Position numbers and translations under genes: made by a program
Notes under the pieces: model-generated
Told to the model about the DNA's origin: nothing
Databases searched by the model: none
What the model saw: the letters and a program-made list of their open reading frames with translations, nothing else
Shown here: in pieces, positions 15,478 to 23,860 of the stretch
Layout: every line of letters starts with the position of its first letter
How positions within the stretch are numbered: position 1 is the first letter of the stretch
NCBI RefSeq assembly: GCF_018967865.2
Contig: NZ_JAHLZY020000003.1
Coordinates: forward strand, 85,501 to 149,500
Source of the DNA: Hymenobacter siberiensis
GTDB taxonomy: Bacteria > Bacteroidota > Bacteroidia > Cytophagales > Hymenobacteraceae
DNA: 64,000 nt
Reading direction: 5' to 3'

Positions 15478-18126
15478 ATGTCTCAGAAAACAACCCCCGC
15501 CGCCCCCTCAGATACTCCGGCGGAAACGACGGGGCAGCCCCAGCAGCTCGCCGCTTTGCTGCGGGATTCGCCCACCGGCCTGGCGAGTCTGGCCGGGCCC
15601 GCCCACCAGGTCACGGTGACCAATGAGCTGTTTCGGCAGCTGTTTGATAAGCGGCCGCTGGCTGGCCTGCGCTTGAGCGAGGCGCTGCCCGAGCTGGCCG
15701 ACCAGTCTTTTTTCGCGCTGCTCGACGAGGCGTACCGCACCGGCACCACCTGCTTTGGTCACGAGGCCGTGGCCTTCCAAAGCGCCACCCAGCCGGCCCC
15801 CGGCGGGCCAGTTTACTTCACCTTTATCGCCCAAGCCGTGCGCGACGCGGCGGGCGCGGTCAGTGGCCTGCTGCTGTTCGCCTATAACGTGAGTACCCAC
15901 ATGCGCGCCCGGCAGCCAGCCGGCAGCGCCCCGCCGGCCAGCACGGCCCAGCAGCTGGCCATGGCCAACGAACAGCTCGCCGTGGCCAATGAAGAGCTGG
16001 ACGTGACCAACGAGGAACTGCACGTCAGCAACGAGGAGCTTCAGGTATCGAACCACCAGCTGCTGACTGCCAACGAGGCGCTGCGTACTCAGGCCGACGA
16101 GCTGCGCCAGTCCCAGCAGGCCGTGGAGCTGCTCAACAACGAGCTGACCCTTACCAATGCCGGGCTGGTAGATACCATCATCGATAGCCTGCAGGCCACC
16201 GAGGCGGCCCGCGCCGAGGCCGAGGCCCAGCGCCAGCGCCTGCACCGGCTCGTGGCCGAGGCCCCGGCCATGATTGCCGTGCTCACCGGCCCCGACCACG
16301 TGGTGGAGCTGGCCAACGACGACTATCGGGCCATGGTAGGCCATCGCGAGCTGGTGGGCCGACCCTTTCGCCAGGCCCTGCCGGAGCTGGAAGGGCAACC
16401 CTTTTTCGACCAGCTGGACGAGGTGTACCGCACCGGGGAAACCTACACCGACACCGACGTGCCGGTAACGCTGGACCGCACGCATTCCGGCCAGCTGGAA
16501 CACCTGTTTGCCACCTACATCTTACAGGCTACCCGCGACGGAGCGGGCCAGATTACGGGTATCTTGATTTTCGCTTACGAAGTAACGGAACTGGTTCGCG
16601 CCCGGCAGGAGCGGGAAGATATTGCCCGGCAGCGGCAGCTCGTGACCGATGCGCTGCCGGCGCTCATCTCCTACGTGGACCAGGACCGGCGCTACCAGTT
16701 CACCAACCAGGCCTACGAAGGGTGGTTCCAGCAGTCGCCGGCCCAGCTGCGGGGCCAGCGCGTGCGCGACGTGGTGGGCGAGCCGTCCTACGCGGCGGCG
16801 GCCCCCTACATGGCGCGGGCCCTGGCCGGCGAGCGGGTAGACTTTGAAGCGCGGATGCCCTACCGCAACGACTTAATCAAGCACATCCGCACCAGCTTCG
16901 TGCCCGATGTGCAGCAGGAGCAGGTGGTGGGCTTTTACTGCCTCATCACCGACATCACGGAGCAGGTAACGGCCCGCGCCGAAGTGGAGCGCCAGCAGCG
17001 GCAGCAGCACGAGCTGTTCATGGCCGCGCCGGGGCCCATTGCCATCCTGGCCGGGCCGGACCTGGTTTTCGAGCTGGTGAACCCGGCGTACCAGCAGGTT
17101 TTTCCCGGCCGGGAGTTATTCGGCAAATCCCTGCTCGACGTCTTGCCGGAGCTGGCCAACACCGAGATTCCTGGCCTGTGCCACCAGGTGTACGCCACGG
17201 GCGAAACCTACGTGGCCGAGGAACTGCCCCTGCAACTGGCCCGCCACACCGATGGCCCGCTGGAGGAAGCCTACTGGACCTTCACCTACCAGGCCCGCCG
17301 CAACGCGCAGGATGTAATAGATGGTGTGGTCGTCTTCGCCTACGACGTGAGCAGCCAGGTGCGCGCCCGCCAGCAAGTGCAGACCCTTAACCAGCAACTG
17401 ACCACCCACAACACCGACCTGGACGACACCAACCAGCAGCTGGTGCGTACCAACGTGGACCTGGATTCCTTCGTCTACACCGCTTCCCACGACCTGCAAG
17501 GCCCACTCAATAACCTCGACGGCCTGCTCCAGGCGCTCCGCCAAGAGTTGCCCGGCACCGAGCGCTCGGTGCCGGTGGCCCACCTCCTGGAGCTGCTGCA
17601 CGATTCCGTCGAACGCTTTCAGCACACGCTGACGCACCTGAGCGCCATTGCCCGCACGCAGGCCGAGGCCGGCCCCCAGGCCCCGCTCGTGCCGCTGGCC
17701 GACGTGGTGCGCGACGTGCTGCTGGACCTGGCCCTGCCCATCGCCGAGGCCGGCGCGCAAGTCAGCGTAGACATAGCGGACTGCCCCGCCGTTCGGCTGG
17801 CGGAAAAACACCTGCGCTCGGTGGTGTACAACCTGCTCAGCAACGCCGTGAAATACCGCCACCCCGACCGCGTGCCCCAGGTGCGGGTGCAGTGCCGCAC
17901 GGAGGAGCACCGCTGGGCGCTGGAAGTGCAGGACAACGGCCTGGGTCTGGCCTTGCCGCCCGGCCGCCCCGTCTTCGGCCTGTTCCAGCGCTTCCACACC
18001 CACGTCGACGGCTCGGGCGTGGGCCTCTACATGGCGCAAAAACTGGTAGAGAACGAAGGAGGAGCGTTGGAAGTGGTCAGCCAGGTTGGGGAGGGTTCTA
18101 CCTTCACCGTCTACCTGCCGCGCTAG
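15478..18126 (+). CDS. Multi-PAS sensor histidine kinase
   Basis: 882 residues with no membrane helices, thus a soluble sensor. PAS-like domains lie at roughly 25-145, 260-380, 390-510 and 515-635. Between the first and second, residues ~160-225 form a long coiled coil built on repeats of ANEELxVxNEEL type. The kinase core starts with TASHDLQGPL (phospho-acceptor His671), then NLLSNAVKYRH (N box), VQDNGLGL (G1) and GSGVGLYMAQKLVE (G2). Several PAS units repeat the same motif, as if internally duplicated. Signals and partner response regulator are unknown. It follows the CheB-like gene in an apparent operon. Confidence 0.88.
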   Translation: MSQKTTPAAPSDTPAETTGQPQQLAALLRDSPTGLASLAGPAHQVTVTNELFRQLFDKRPLAGLRLSEALPELADQSFFALLDEAYRTGTTCFGHEAVAFQSATQPAPGGPVYFTFIAQAVRDAAGAVSGLLLFAYNVSTHMRARQPAGSAPPASTAQQLAMANEQLAVANEELDVTNEELHVSNEELQVSNHQLLTANEALRTQADELRQSQQAVELLNNELTLTNAGLVDTIIDSLQATEAARAEAEAQRQRLHRLVAEAPAMIAVLTGPDHVVELANDDYRAMVGHRELVGRPFRQALPELEGQPFFDQLDEVYRTGETYTDTDVPVTLDRTHSGQLEHLFATYILQATRDGAGQITGILIFAYEVTELVRARQEREDIARQRQLVTDALPALISYVDQDRRYQFTNQAYEGWFQQSPAQLRGQRVRDVVGEPSYAAAAPYMARALAGERVDFEARMPYRNDLIKHIRTSFVPDVQQEQVVGFYCLITDITEQVTARAEVERQQRQQHELFMAAPGPIAILAGPDLVFELVNPAYQQVFPGRELFGKSLLDVLPELANTEIPGLCHQVYATGETYVAEELPLQLARHTDGPLEEAYWTFTYQARRNAQDVIDGVVVFAYDVSSQVRARQQVQTLNQQLTTHNTDLDDTNQQLVRTNVDLDSFVYTASHDLQGPLNNLDGLLQALRQELPGTERSVPVAHLLELLHDSVERFQHTLTHLSAIARTQAEAGPQAPLVPLADVVRDVLLDLALPIAEAGAQVSVDIADCPAVRLAEKHLRSVVYNLLSNAVKYRHPDRVPQVRVQCRTEEHRWALEVQDNGLGLALPPGRPVFGLFQRFHTHVDGSGVGLYMAQKLVENEGGALEVVSQVGEGSTFTVYLPR

Positions 18127-18282
18127 CCGCTGGCCAGGAGCACATCAAGATGCAGCCTGGACGGTAGGAGTCCGCGTGTGCCTGGCGTCGTACAGACTAA
18201 CCGCATTTAAAAAGCTGACCTGCCCTAGTTGCTTCAAATGGTCCTTTTTGCTTCTGTAGATTCTCTCGTTTCTCCTAATCCT

Positions 18283-18361
18283 GAAGCTGTTTAGAAAGTC
18301 CCCGAACGGTCATGCAGAGCGCAGCGAAGCATGACCGTTCGGGGACTTTCTAAACAGCTTC
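18283..18361. repeat. Perfect palindromic repeat, 32-bp arms
   Basis: 79 bases: arm 18283-18314 (starting GAAGCTGTTTAGAAAGTCC), 15-base loop, and its perfect complement 18330-18361. The arm is shared with the composite repeat at 3016-3159 and in part with 1-20 and 35818-35834. It lies between two convergent genes (kinase and protease) in a 379-base gap that otherwise holds no gene, so it could also act as a bidirectional terminator. Confidence 0.85.
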
Positions 18362-18505
18362 AATAGCCCGCCGCCATAAACCTCACCAGTTTCGCCCCAT
18401 CCCCAAAGGGGAAATCATTTCGTGTGCGACAACGAAAAGTGCTCCTAACCCAAGGCTAGAGGCACTTTCTGGGCAATGAGCACCCTTGCTGAACCAGCGG
18501 CCCGG

Positions 18506-20023
18506 CTACGTACCCAGCGAAAAGTCGAAGACCACGCGGGAGCCATCGGGGGCAATGGCCAGCAGCTGAATCAGGCCCCGCTGGGCGGCCAGCAGCGCCG
18601 CGTCGATATCCTGGGGCGTGCTGATGGGCTGACCATTAATAAAGGCGATAACCGTGCCGCGGGGAATGCCCAGCTGCGCAAAGAAGCCGCCCGCGCGCAC
18701 ATCGGTCACCACCACCCCCGCCCGGAGCTGGAGCCGCTGCCGGAGCGCGTCGGACAGCGGCGCAAAGCTGGCCCCCAGCTTCTGCCGAATGGTGGCCAGC
18801 GCGGCCGGGTTGCTGGCCGGGGCCGGGGCCGTTGCTGCCGCCGGTTCACCTTTCAGCGTGGCCGACACGGTGGCGGGGGCGCGGTTGCGCAGGTAGGTGA
18901 GCTGCACCACATCGCCCGGCTGGTGCCGGGCAATGCGCTCCGAGAACTCCGCCGATGAGTTAAGCGTCACCCCGTCAATACGCTGAATAACATCGCCAGC
19001 GCGCAGGCCGGCCCCGGCGGCGGCACTGCCCGGCAGCACCCCCGTGATGTACACCCCGTTCACCGCGCCCGGCTGCAAGCCCTGCTGGCTCAGGTACTGC
19101 TCTTCGGCGGCCGGGGCCGGAAACGCCACCCCGAGCACCCCCCGCCGCACCGCGCCGTACTGCTGCAAATCGCCCAAAATCTTCTTGGCCAGGTTCACCG
19201 GAATGGCAAACGCGTAGCCCGCGTAGCTGCCGGTTTGCGAGGCAATGGCCGAGTTGATGCCCACCAGCTCGCCTTGGGTATTGACAAGCGCGCCGCCGCT
19301 GTTGCCGGGGTTGATGGCCGCGTCGGTCTGGATGAAGGACTCTACCCCGGTGTTGCCAGCGGCCTTGCCTTGCCCATCATCGCTGCGGCTGGGCCGGTTG
19401 ATGATGCCAATACTGCGGGCTTTGGCACTGACAATACCGGCTGTGACGGTGGTATTCAGCGAAAACGGGTAGCCCACGGCCACTACCCACTGGCCCACCT
19501 GCACGCTGTCGGAATTACCAAATTGCAGCGTGGGCAGGTCGGTGGCCTCGATTTTCAGCAGGGCCAGGTCGGTATTGGGGTCGCGGCCCACCAGCCTGGC
19601 GGCAAACTGGCGCTTATCGGGCAGGATGACCTGAATGGTGGCCGCGTTTTCCACCACGTGGTTGTTGGTGGCGATGTAGCCGTTGGCCGCAATCAGAATG
19701 CCCGAGCCGGAGGCCCGCGCCACCTGGCCGCCGCCGCGAGCACCGCTGGGTCGGCCGTAGATATTATCGTACCCACTTGAAGGCGGGTAGCTGGTTTTGA
19801 TGTGCACGACGGCGGGACTGGCCACGCGGGCAGCCACGACAAAGTCGCCCATGGTGCTCGGCCCCCTGCCCGTCGGGGCAGTGGCTTTCTGCAAGGGTTC
19901 GGGGGCGGCAGAGGCCGCAACCTCCGCAGCCGGGCTTTTCTTACTGGAGCAGCTGACGCCCAGGAGCTGCACCAAACCCAGCATACTGCCCAGCAGCAAA
20001 GTGGCCGATTTTGTCATTTTCAT
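18506..20023 (-). CDS. HtrA/Deg-type serine protease (S1C) with two PDZ domains
   Basis: About 505 residues from MKMTKSATLL at 20023 (the frame extends nine codons upstream). The N-terminus has a hydrophobic signal ending LLGVSC, compatible with a lipoprotein anchor, so it acts in the periplasm. The trypsin-like domain shows the triad His in TNNHVVENA, Asp in DPNTDLALLKI and Ser in NPGNSGGALV. Two C-terminal PDZ domains follow, with GVLPGSAAAGAGLRAGDVI in the first and VRAGGFFAQLGI in the second. Such proteases degrade or refold damaged envelope proteins under stress. Convergent with the kinase; a DUF4136 lipoprotein gene lies upstream. Confidence 0.9.
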   Translation of the reverse strand: MKMTKSATLLLGSMLGLVQLLGVSCSSKKSPAAEVAASAAPEPLQKATAPTGRGPSTMGDFVVAARVASPAVVHIKTSYPPSSGYDNIYGRPSGARGGGQVARASGSGILIAANGYIATNNHVVENAATIQVILPDKRQFAARLVGRDPNTDLALLKIEATDLPTLQFGNSDSVQVGQWVVAVGYPFSLNTTVTAGIVSAKARSIGIINRPSRSDDGQGKAAGNTGVESFIQTDAAINPGNSGGALVNTQGELVGINSAIASQTGSYAGYAFAIPVNLAKKILGDLQQYGAVRRGVLGVAFPAPAAEEQYLSQQGLQPGAVNGVYITGVLPGSAAAGAGLRAGDVIQRIDGVTLNSSAEFSERIARHQPGDVVQLTYLRNRAPATVSATLKGEPAAATAPAPASNPAALATIRQKLGASFAPLSDALRQRLQLRAGVVVTDVRAGGFFAQLGIPRGTVIAFINGQPISTPQDIDAALLAAQRGLIQLLAIAPDGSRVVFDFSLGT

Positions 20024-20206
20024 GCAATTGGGTGTGAATACGGAATGCACTTTTCGATGAGCCGTCGGCAGCGGCGGTGTGGGTGTGGGTCGCGCTGGCC
20101 GCGTTTTGCCGGCGAGCCGCCACCGTAGCAGCCTGCTTTAGCACGTGGTACAGGGCCCCGGCAGCACCGGGGTGGGGGCGTCACCTGCAAGCAGGCAGCT
20201 CGCCGC

Positions 20207-20830
20207 TTATAGCTTATCTCCGCGGTGGTTGTATTCCTTGAAAATCTGGCCGACGGCCACATATACTTTGTCCTTGCGTTTATCAAAAACATTGCCGTCG
20301 GTGAGGCCCGACGCATAGCCCTGCCACACTGCTACGCCTTTTACCCGGTCAATCATTTGTACCAGAATACTGCCTTTGTCGAGCTTCACTTTCTGCTTGC
20401 TATCGTAGGCGTACGGCTCTTCGGAAGCCCAGTACCCGGTGCCCAGGTTATCGTTGCTCATAATCTCGACTGGCACGTCGAAGGACCGGAAATTGACCAC
20501 CAGGTCGGCACCGGTCGGCTGGTAGGTATAGCCTTTGGCCGCCATTTCGTGTTCCACGGCATCGCGCACCATGCTCTTAAAAAGCAAGTCATTAAGGAAA
20601 TACGTGCTGTTTTTCGGGTTGGTAACCTGCGAGGCCCAGGAGTACGTTTTGTACTTGCTGAAGTCGGGGCCGCTGTTGGCAGTACTGGTGAATAGGCCGG
20701 CTCCTGCGTTCGAATTGGTGCCGCCACGCTGGTCGCTACCGACCACGACATCCGACCCCGAATGCTGGGCGCAGCCCGCGGCAAGGGCGGCAAAGAAAGT
20801 GAGGAGCAAAAAAGGATGAGAAGTTTTCAT
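20207..20830 (-). CDS. DUF4136 lipoprotein
   Basis: 207 residues. Signal peptide ending LAAGC marks a lipoprotein, so it is anchored in an envelope membrane. DUF4136 features are FSKYKTYSWA near residue 60 and VQMIDRVKGVAVWQGYASG towards the end. Function of the domain is not known. A second, distantly similar member lies at 27071-27691. Same strand as the HtrA-type gene, about 180 bases upstream of it. Confidence 0.85.
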   Translation of the reverse strand: MKTSHPFLLLTFFAALAAGCAQHSGSDVVVGSDQRGGTNSNAGAGLFTSTANSGPDFSKYKTYSWASQVTNPKNSTYFLNDLLFKSMVRDAVEHEMAAKGYTYQPTGADLVVNFRSFDVPVEIMSNDNLGTGYWASEEPYAYDSKQKVKLDKGSILVQMIDRVKGVAVWQGYASGLTDGNVFDKRKDKVYVAVGQIFKEYNHRGDKL

Positions 20831-20967
20831 GATTGTCTAGGTGTTAAAAAAAGTTGGGTTATGCACTGTAAGTTGGTTCGGAGATGCGGGTTCGGGTAGC
20901 GAACCCAGGCAGCAACTAGTAGCTGCTTGGTTCATCGGTCAGAAAGGAAAAATCCGGCGCATCCGCC

Positions 20968-21423
20968 CTAGCCGGGGCCGGGCAATACCGGGGGTTGCCC
21001 GGCTGCTGGCGGCGCGGCCCCGGCTGGCGGCGTGGCAAGGCGCTCGTAATGCAGCTCCTCGCGGCGCAGCTCCACGGCCTGTGGGGCGTGGATGGTGAGC
21101 GTCTGGGTGCGGACGTGCACTTCCTCCACCAGCAGCAGGCGCTTGGTCACCACCAGCTCCTCGCGGAGTACGGGCACAATCATGGTACCGCCCTCGTAGC
21201 GTACGGCGGGGGCCTCGTCTACGTAGCGGCCCACGGCCACGCGCTGCACCTGCACCTGCTCTTCGCGCAGGGGCACGTCGGCGGTCTGGGTTTCGACGTG
21301 CACGGTTTTGTGCAGTACCACGCGGCCGGTTTCCACCACCTGCTTGTCCACGCGCAGCGTTTCGGCTACCACGGGAATGCGCACCGGCAGTCCATCATCG
21401 GGTGGCAAATCAGGGGTTTGCAT
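20968..21423 (-). CDS. DUF2382 (YsnF/AvaK-type) stress protein, short form
   Basis: 151 residues from MQTPDLPPDDG at 21423; the upstream 15 codons look spurious. RIPVVAETLRVDKQVVETGR followed by LREEQVQVQRVAVGRYVDE is the DUF2382 signature, here twice in tandem (second copy VLREELVVTKRLLLVEEVHV). The domain is linked to general stress proteins but has no known biochemistry. A longer DUF2382 gene lies just upstream on the same strand, suggesting a stress operon. Confidence 0.8.
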   Translation of the reverse strand: MQTPDLPPDDGLPVRIPVVAETLRVDKQVVETGRVVLHKTVHVETQTADVPLREEQVQVQRVAVGRYVDEAPAVRYEGGTMIVPVLREELVVTKRLLLVEEVHVRTQTLTIHAPQAVELRREELHYERLATPPAGAAPPAAGQPPVLPGPG

Positions 21424-21605
21424 GGGCGGACGGGATGTGTGCGGAGTGGAGAAAAGGGCTGGCAACAAGTACGCTAGTCAACTACCGCACTGGCTGGTGG
21501 TCGGGAGGACGAGCCAGAGGCAGTTGGCACCACGATTTCGGAGAAATAGATTCGGCTGCGGCGGGGAGCCACAGCCGAATCAGATTGTTAGTGGTTAGAA
21601 AGCGG

Positions 21606-22460
21606 TTAGGTATTTTTGGGACTGCCCGGCTGGTTAGCGTTGCCGCTGGCCATCTTTCTCGGAATCTGCTCCACGTCCACCTCGGTGTTGCGCACCGTTT
21701 CGCGGACGGTTTCCTCCCGCTCGGTTACCCGCTTGCCCAGCGACACTTCTTCCACCACGTGGGCTTGTTTGGCTACCACGGCGCGCTCGGCGCTTTCGGT
21801 CATGGTCACGTCACCTTCCTTAAAGGTCTTGAAATCAGCATCCGTGGCAGGGCGGTTTACGGGGGTACGCTGCACCGTCACGTGCTCTTCGCGCAGGCGC
21901 ACGCTGGCTTCCACGGGCTTTTCCACGATGCGCGAGCGCAGGCGCACGCCACCGGTTTGCTCGGTGCGCTTGCTCACGTTCAGCTTTTCTTTGATGACCT
22001 TGGCTGTCATGCCGTCGGCCTGGTCGCGCTTGCTGCCGTCGCGGCCGGCGGTGTAGCTGTTCTTTACGCCGTACTCGGTAGCTTTGCTATCCACGTCAAT
22101 TGCGCCGGCATTATCCAGAATATCAGCGGCTTTGCGGGCCTGCTCGGCCGTGTCGACTTGTGCCGTTACCAGCGAGTGGCCGCTGCGGGTCACCTCGGCG
22201 TAGGTATGGGCTTCGTCGCTATCGCTGCCGAAAAGCGAGCTAAAGAAGCCGCCGACATTATCACTGGTGCGGCCGGCTGCGTCGCCGGCAGCTTTGGCGG
22301 TAGTGCCGTTGGTGGAGGAGTTGTTGCTGCCTGCGTCGCTCGACGAGGCCTGCGAAACGTCCAAGAAATCCAGCTCGAAGCCGGCGCTTTTAAGTTCCTG
22401 CACAGCGTGTTTGGCTTCGGTAGCAGTATTGAAGATGCCAATTACGGTTTGGTTTTTCAT
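21606..22460 (-). CDS. General stress protein 17M-like / DUF2382 protein, long form
   Basis: 284 residues from MKNQTVIGIF at 22460. Residues 1-120 hold the YflT/GsiB-like general stress domain (VIGIFNTATEAKHAVQELKS; VTAQVDTAEQARKAADIL), a central Ser/Gly-rich linker, then a C-terminal DUF2382 region (VRLREEHVTVQRTPVNRPA; VVEEVSLGKRVTEREETVR). It shares the C-terminal domain with the gene downstream. Highly charged and probably soluble. Role in osmotic or oxidative stress is inferred from the family only. Confidence 0.82.
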   Translation of the reverse strand: MKNQTVIGIFNTATEAKHAVQELKSAGFELDFLDVSQASSSDAGSNNSSTNGTTAKAAGDAAGRTSDNVGGFFSSLFGSDSDEAHTYAEVTRSGHSLVTAQVDTAEQARKAADILDNAGAIDVDSKATEYGVKNSYTAGRDGSKRDQADGMTAKVIKEKLNVSKRTEQTGGVRLRSRIVEKPVEASVRLREEHVTVQRTPVNRPATDADFKTFKEGDVTMTESAERAVVAKQAHVVEEVSLGKRVTEREETVRETVRNTEVDVEQIPRKMASGNANQPGSPKNT

Positions 22461-22755
22461 GTCAGAAATAGTATAAAGGTGAAAGGTATTGAGTAGTGCT
22501 AAATCGACTAGGCGCTGCACGGCCAGGTCCCAATCGGTACTTGGCTACTAGTTTGAAAACCCCCACACAAGGGCACTCGGCCAGGAAAAGGAAGCGGGGA
22601 AAACACGGCCGATACCCCGATAATGGAAGTAGGTCAAAGGTCCGGCACCATCTGCCGGCAGGCCATGAGATACTTCATGCCGCGCCATGAGTTTGCTTAA
22701 GCCGCCGCATTACCGGCATCATGCTCATTGGGGAGTAGGGCGCTCAACGACGGGA

Positions 22756-22800
22756 GTATTTTGGCTATTTAGCTCATAATAAGATAAGTAGCCAAAATAC
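22756..22800 (-). terminator. Hairpin after the receiver-CRP gene
   Basis: Perfect 12-bp stem (GTATTTTGGCTA with TAGCCAAAATAC) 8 bases beyond the stop at 22808. The AT-rich stem base can serve in place of a separate U-tract. Between 22461 and 22755 no gene is seen. Confidence 0.55.
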
Positions 22801-22807
22801 TAAACCA

Positions 22808-23860
22808 CTACCACTTCCCCCGGCGCAGCTGGTCGGGGTGCAGCAGGCGCACGTTGCCGGGCGTGAGCTCCACCAGGCCCTCCTGCCGAAACTCGTTGAG
22901 CGTGCGGCTTAGCGACTCGGGGGGCGTGCCCACCAGGGCCGATAAATCCTCGCGGGTAATGGTGATGCCCGCCGCCGGGTCGGCATCGGCGCGGGCGTGC
23001 AGGTGCAGCAGGGCATCGGCCACGCGGCGGCGCAACGAAGCGTAGGCCATGCCCACCAGCTGCAATTCGCGGGCCCGCACCCGGCCGGCCAGCAGCCGGA
23101 TAAACTGCTGGCTAACGTCGGGGTCGCGCAGCAGTAGGGCCATAAAATCGGCCTGCGGCAGGTACACCAGCTCGGTGTCTTCCACCGTCACGGCGGTGTC
23201 GAAATGCGAGGTGCCGTCGAGCAGGGGCAGATAGCCGAAGAACTCGCCGGGGCCGTAAAACTCGGTAATCAGCTCTTTGCCGGCCGCCGTGCTGTGCATC
23301 GTTTTCACGCGGCCGCTGCGCACCAGGTAGGCCCGCAGGGGCTCGTCGCCGGCCTGGAAAATGTCCTGCTTCTTGCGGAAGGCGTGCACTTTCTGCTTGT
23401 CGGCCAGCTCGTCGAGCTGGCCGACTACGCGGGCATCGGCCAGAAACTCGCACCAGCCCCCGGCCTGCAGGTCGTAGTCGGGGCGCAGGTGGCGGAAGCG
23501 GGCCAGCCGGCCCCCGATGGCGCTCAGCAGCTCGGCCTTGTTGAAGGGCTTGGTGAGGTAGTCGTCGGCCCCCAGCTCCATGCCCCGGCGCTGGTCGGTG
23601 CGCTCAGTTTTGGCGGTGAGGAAGATGAAGGGCACGCCCGCCAGCCGCTCGTTCTGGTTGAAAATTTGGAGCACGCCGTAGCCGTCCAGCACCGGCATCA
23701 TGATGTCGCACACCACCAGGTTGGGCCGGGTTTCCAGGGCCAGCGCGACGCCTAGCTGGCCGTTTTCGGCCACCAGCACCGCGTAGCCGGCCAGCTTCAG
23801 CAGCTCGGCCGTGTTGGCGCGAATGAGGGCGTTGTCGTCAATCAGCAGAATGGTCAGCAT
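22808..23860 (-). CDS. Response regulator with CRP/FNR output domain
   Basis: 350 residues from MLTILLIDDN at 23860. Receiver domain 1-120 with Asp8/Asp9, phospho-acceptor Asp52 (CDIMMP), Thr82 and Lys104 (LTKPF). It continues into a cyclic-nucleotide-binding-like fold (QDIFQAGDEPLRAYLVRSGR ... EFFGYLPLLDG) and a winged helix (ITREDLSALVGTPPESLSRTL). A CRP-type DNA-binding output on a receiver is a rarer arrangement than OmpR or NarL outputs. The start overlaps the end of the kinase gene (23838) by 23 bases, so the two are co-translated and very likely a cognate pair. Confidence 0.9.
   Translation of the reverse strand: MLTILLIDDNALIRANTAELLKLAGYAVLVAENGQLGVALALETRPNLVVCDIMMPVLDGYGVLQIFNQNERLAGVPFIFLTAKTERTDQRRGMELGADDYLTKPFNKAELLSAIGGRLARFRHLRPDYDLQAGGWCEFLADARVVGQLDELADKQKVHAFRKKQDIFQAGDEPLRAYLVRSGRVKTMHSTAAGKELITEFYGPGEFFGYLPLLDGTSHFDTAVTVEDTELVYLPQADFMALLLRDPDVSQQFIRLLAGRVRARELQLVGMAYASLRRRVADALLHLHARADADPAAGITITREDLSALVGTPPESLSRTLNEFRQEGLVELTPGNVRLLHPDQLRRGKW

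Noticed and set aside
15960-16130. Repeated ANEELxVxNEEL-coding DNA considered as a tandem-repeat or CRISPR-like array.
   Set aside because: The repetition is at the protein level, a coiled coil inside a kinase frame. No CRISPR repeat-spacer pattern or cas gene was found anywhere.
15508-16503. Long minus-strand frame across the multi-PAS kinase.
   Set aside because: Low-complexity Gly/Gln/Leu translation typical of the reverse strand of GC-rich coding; no domain.
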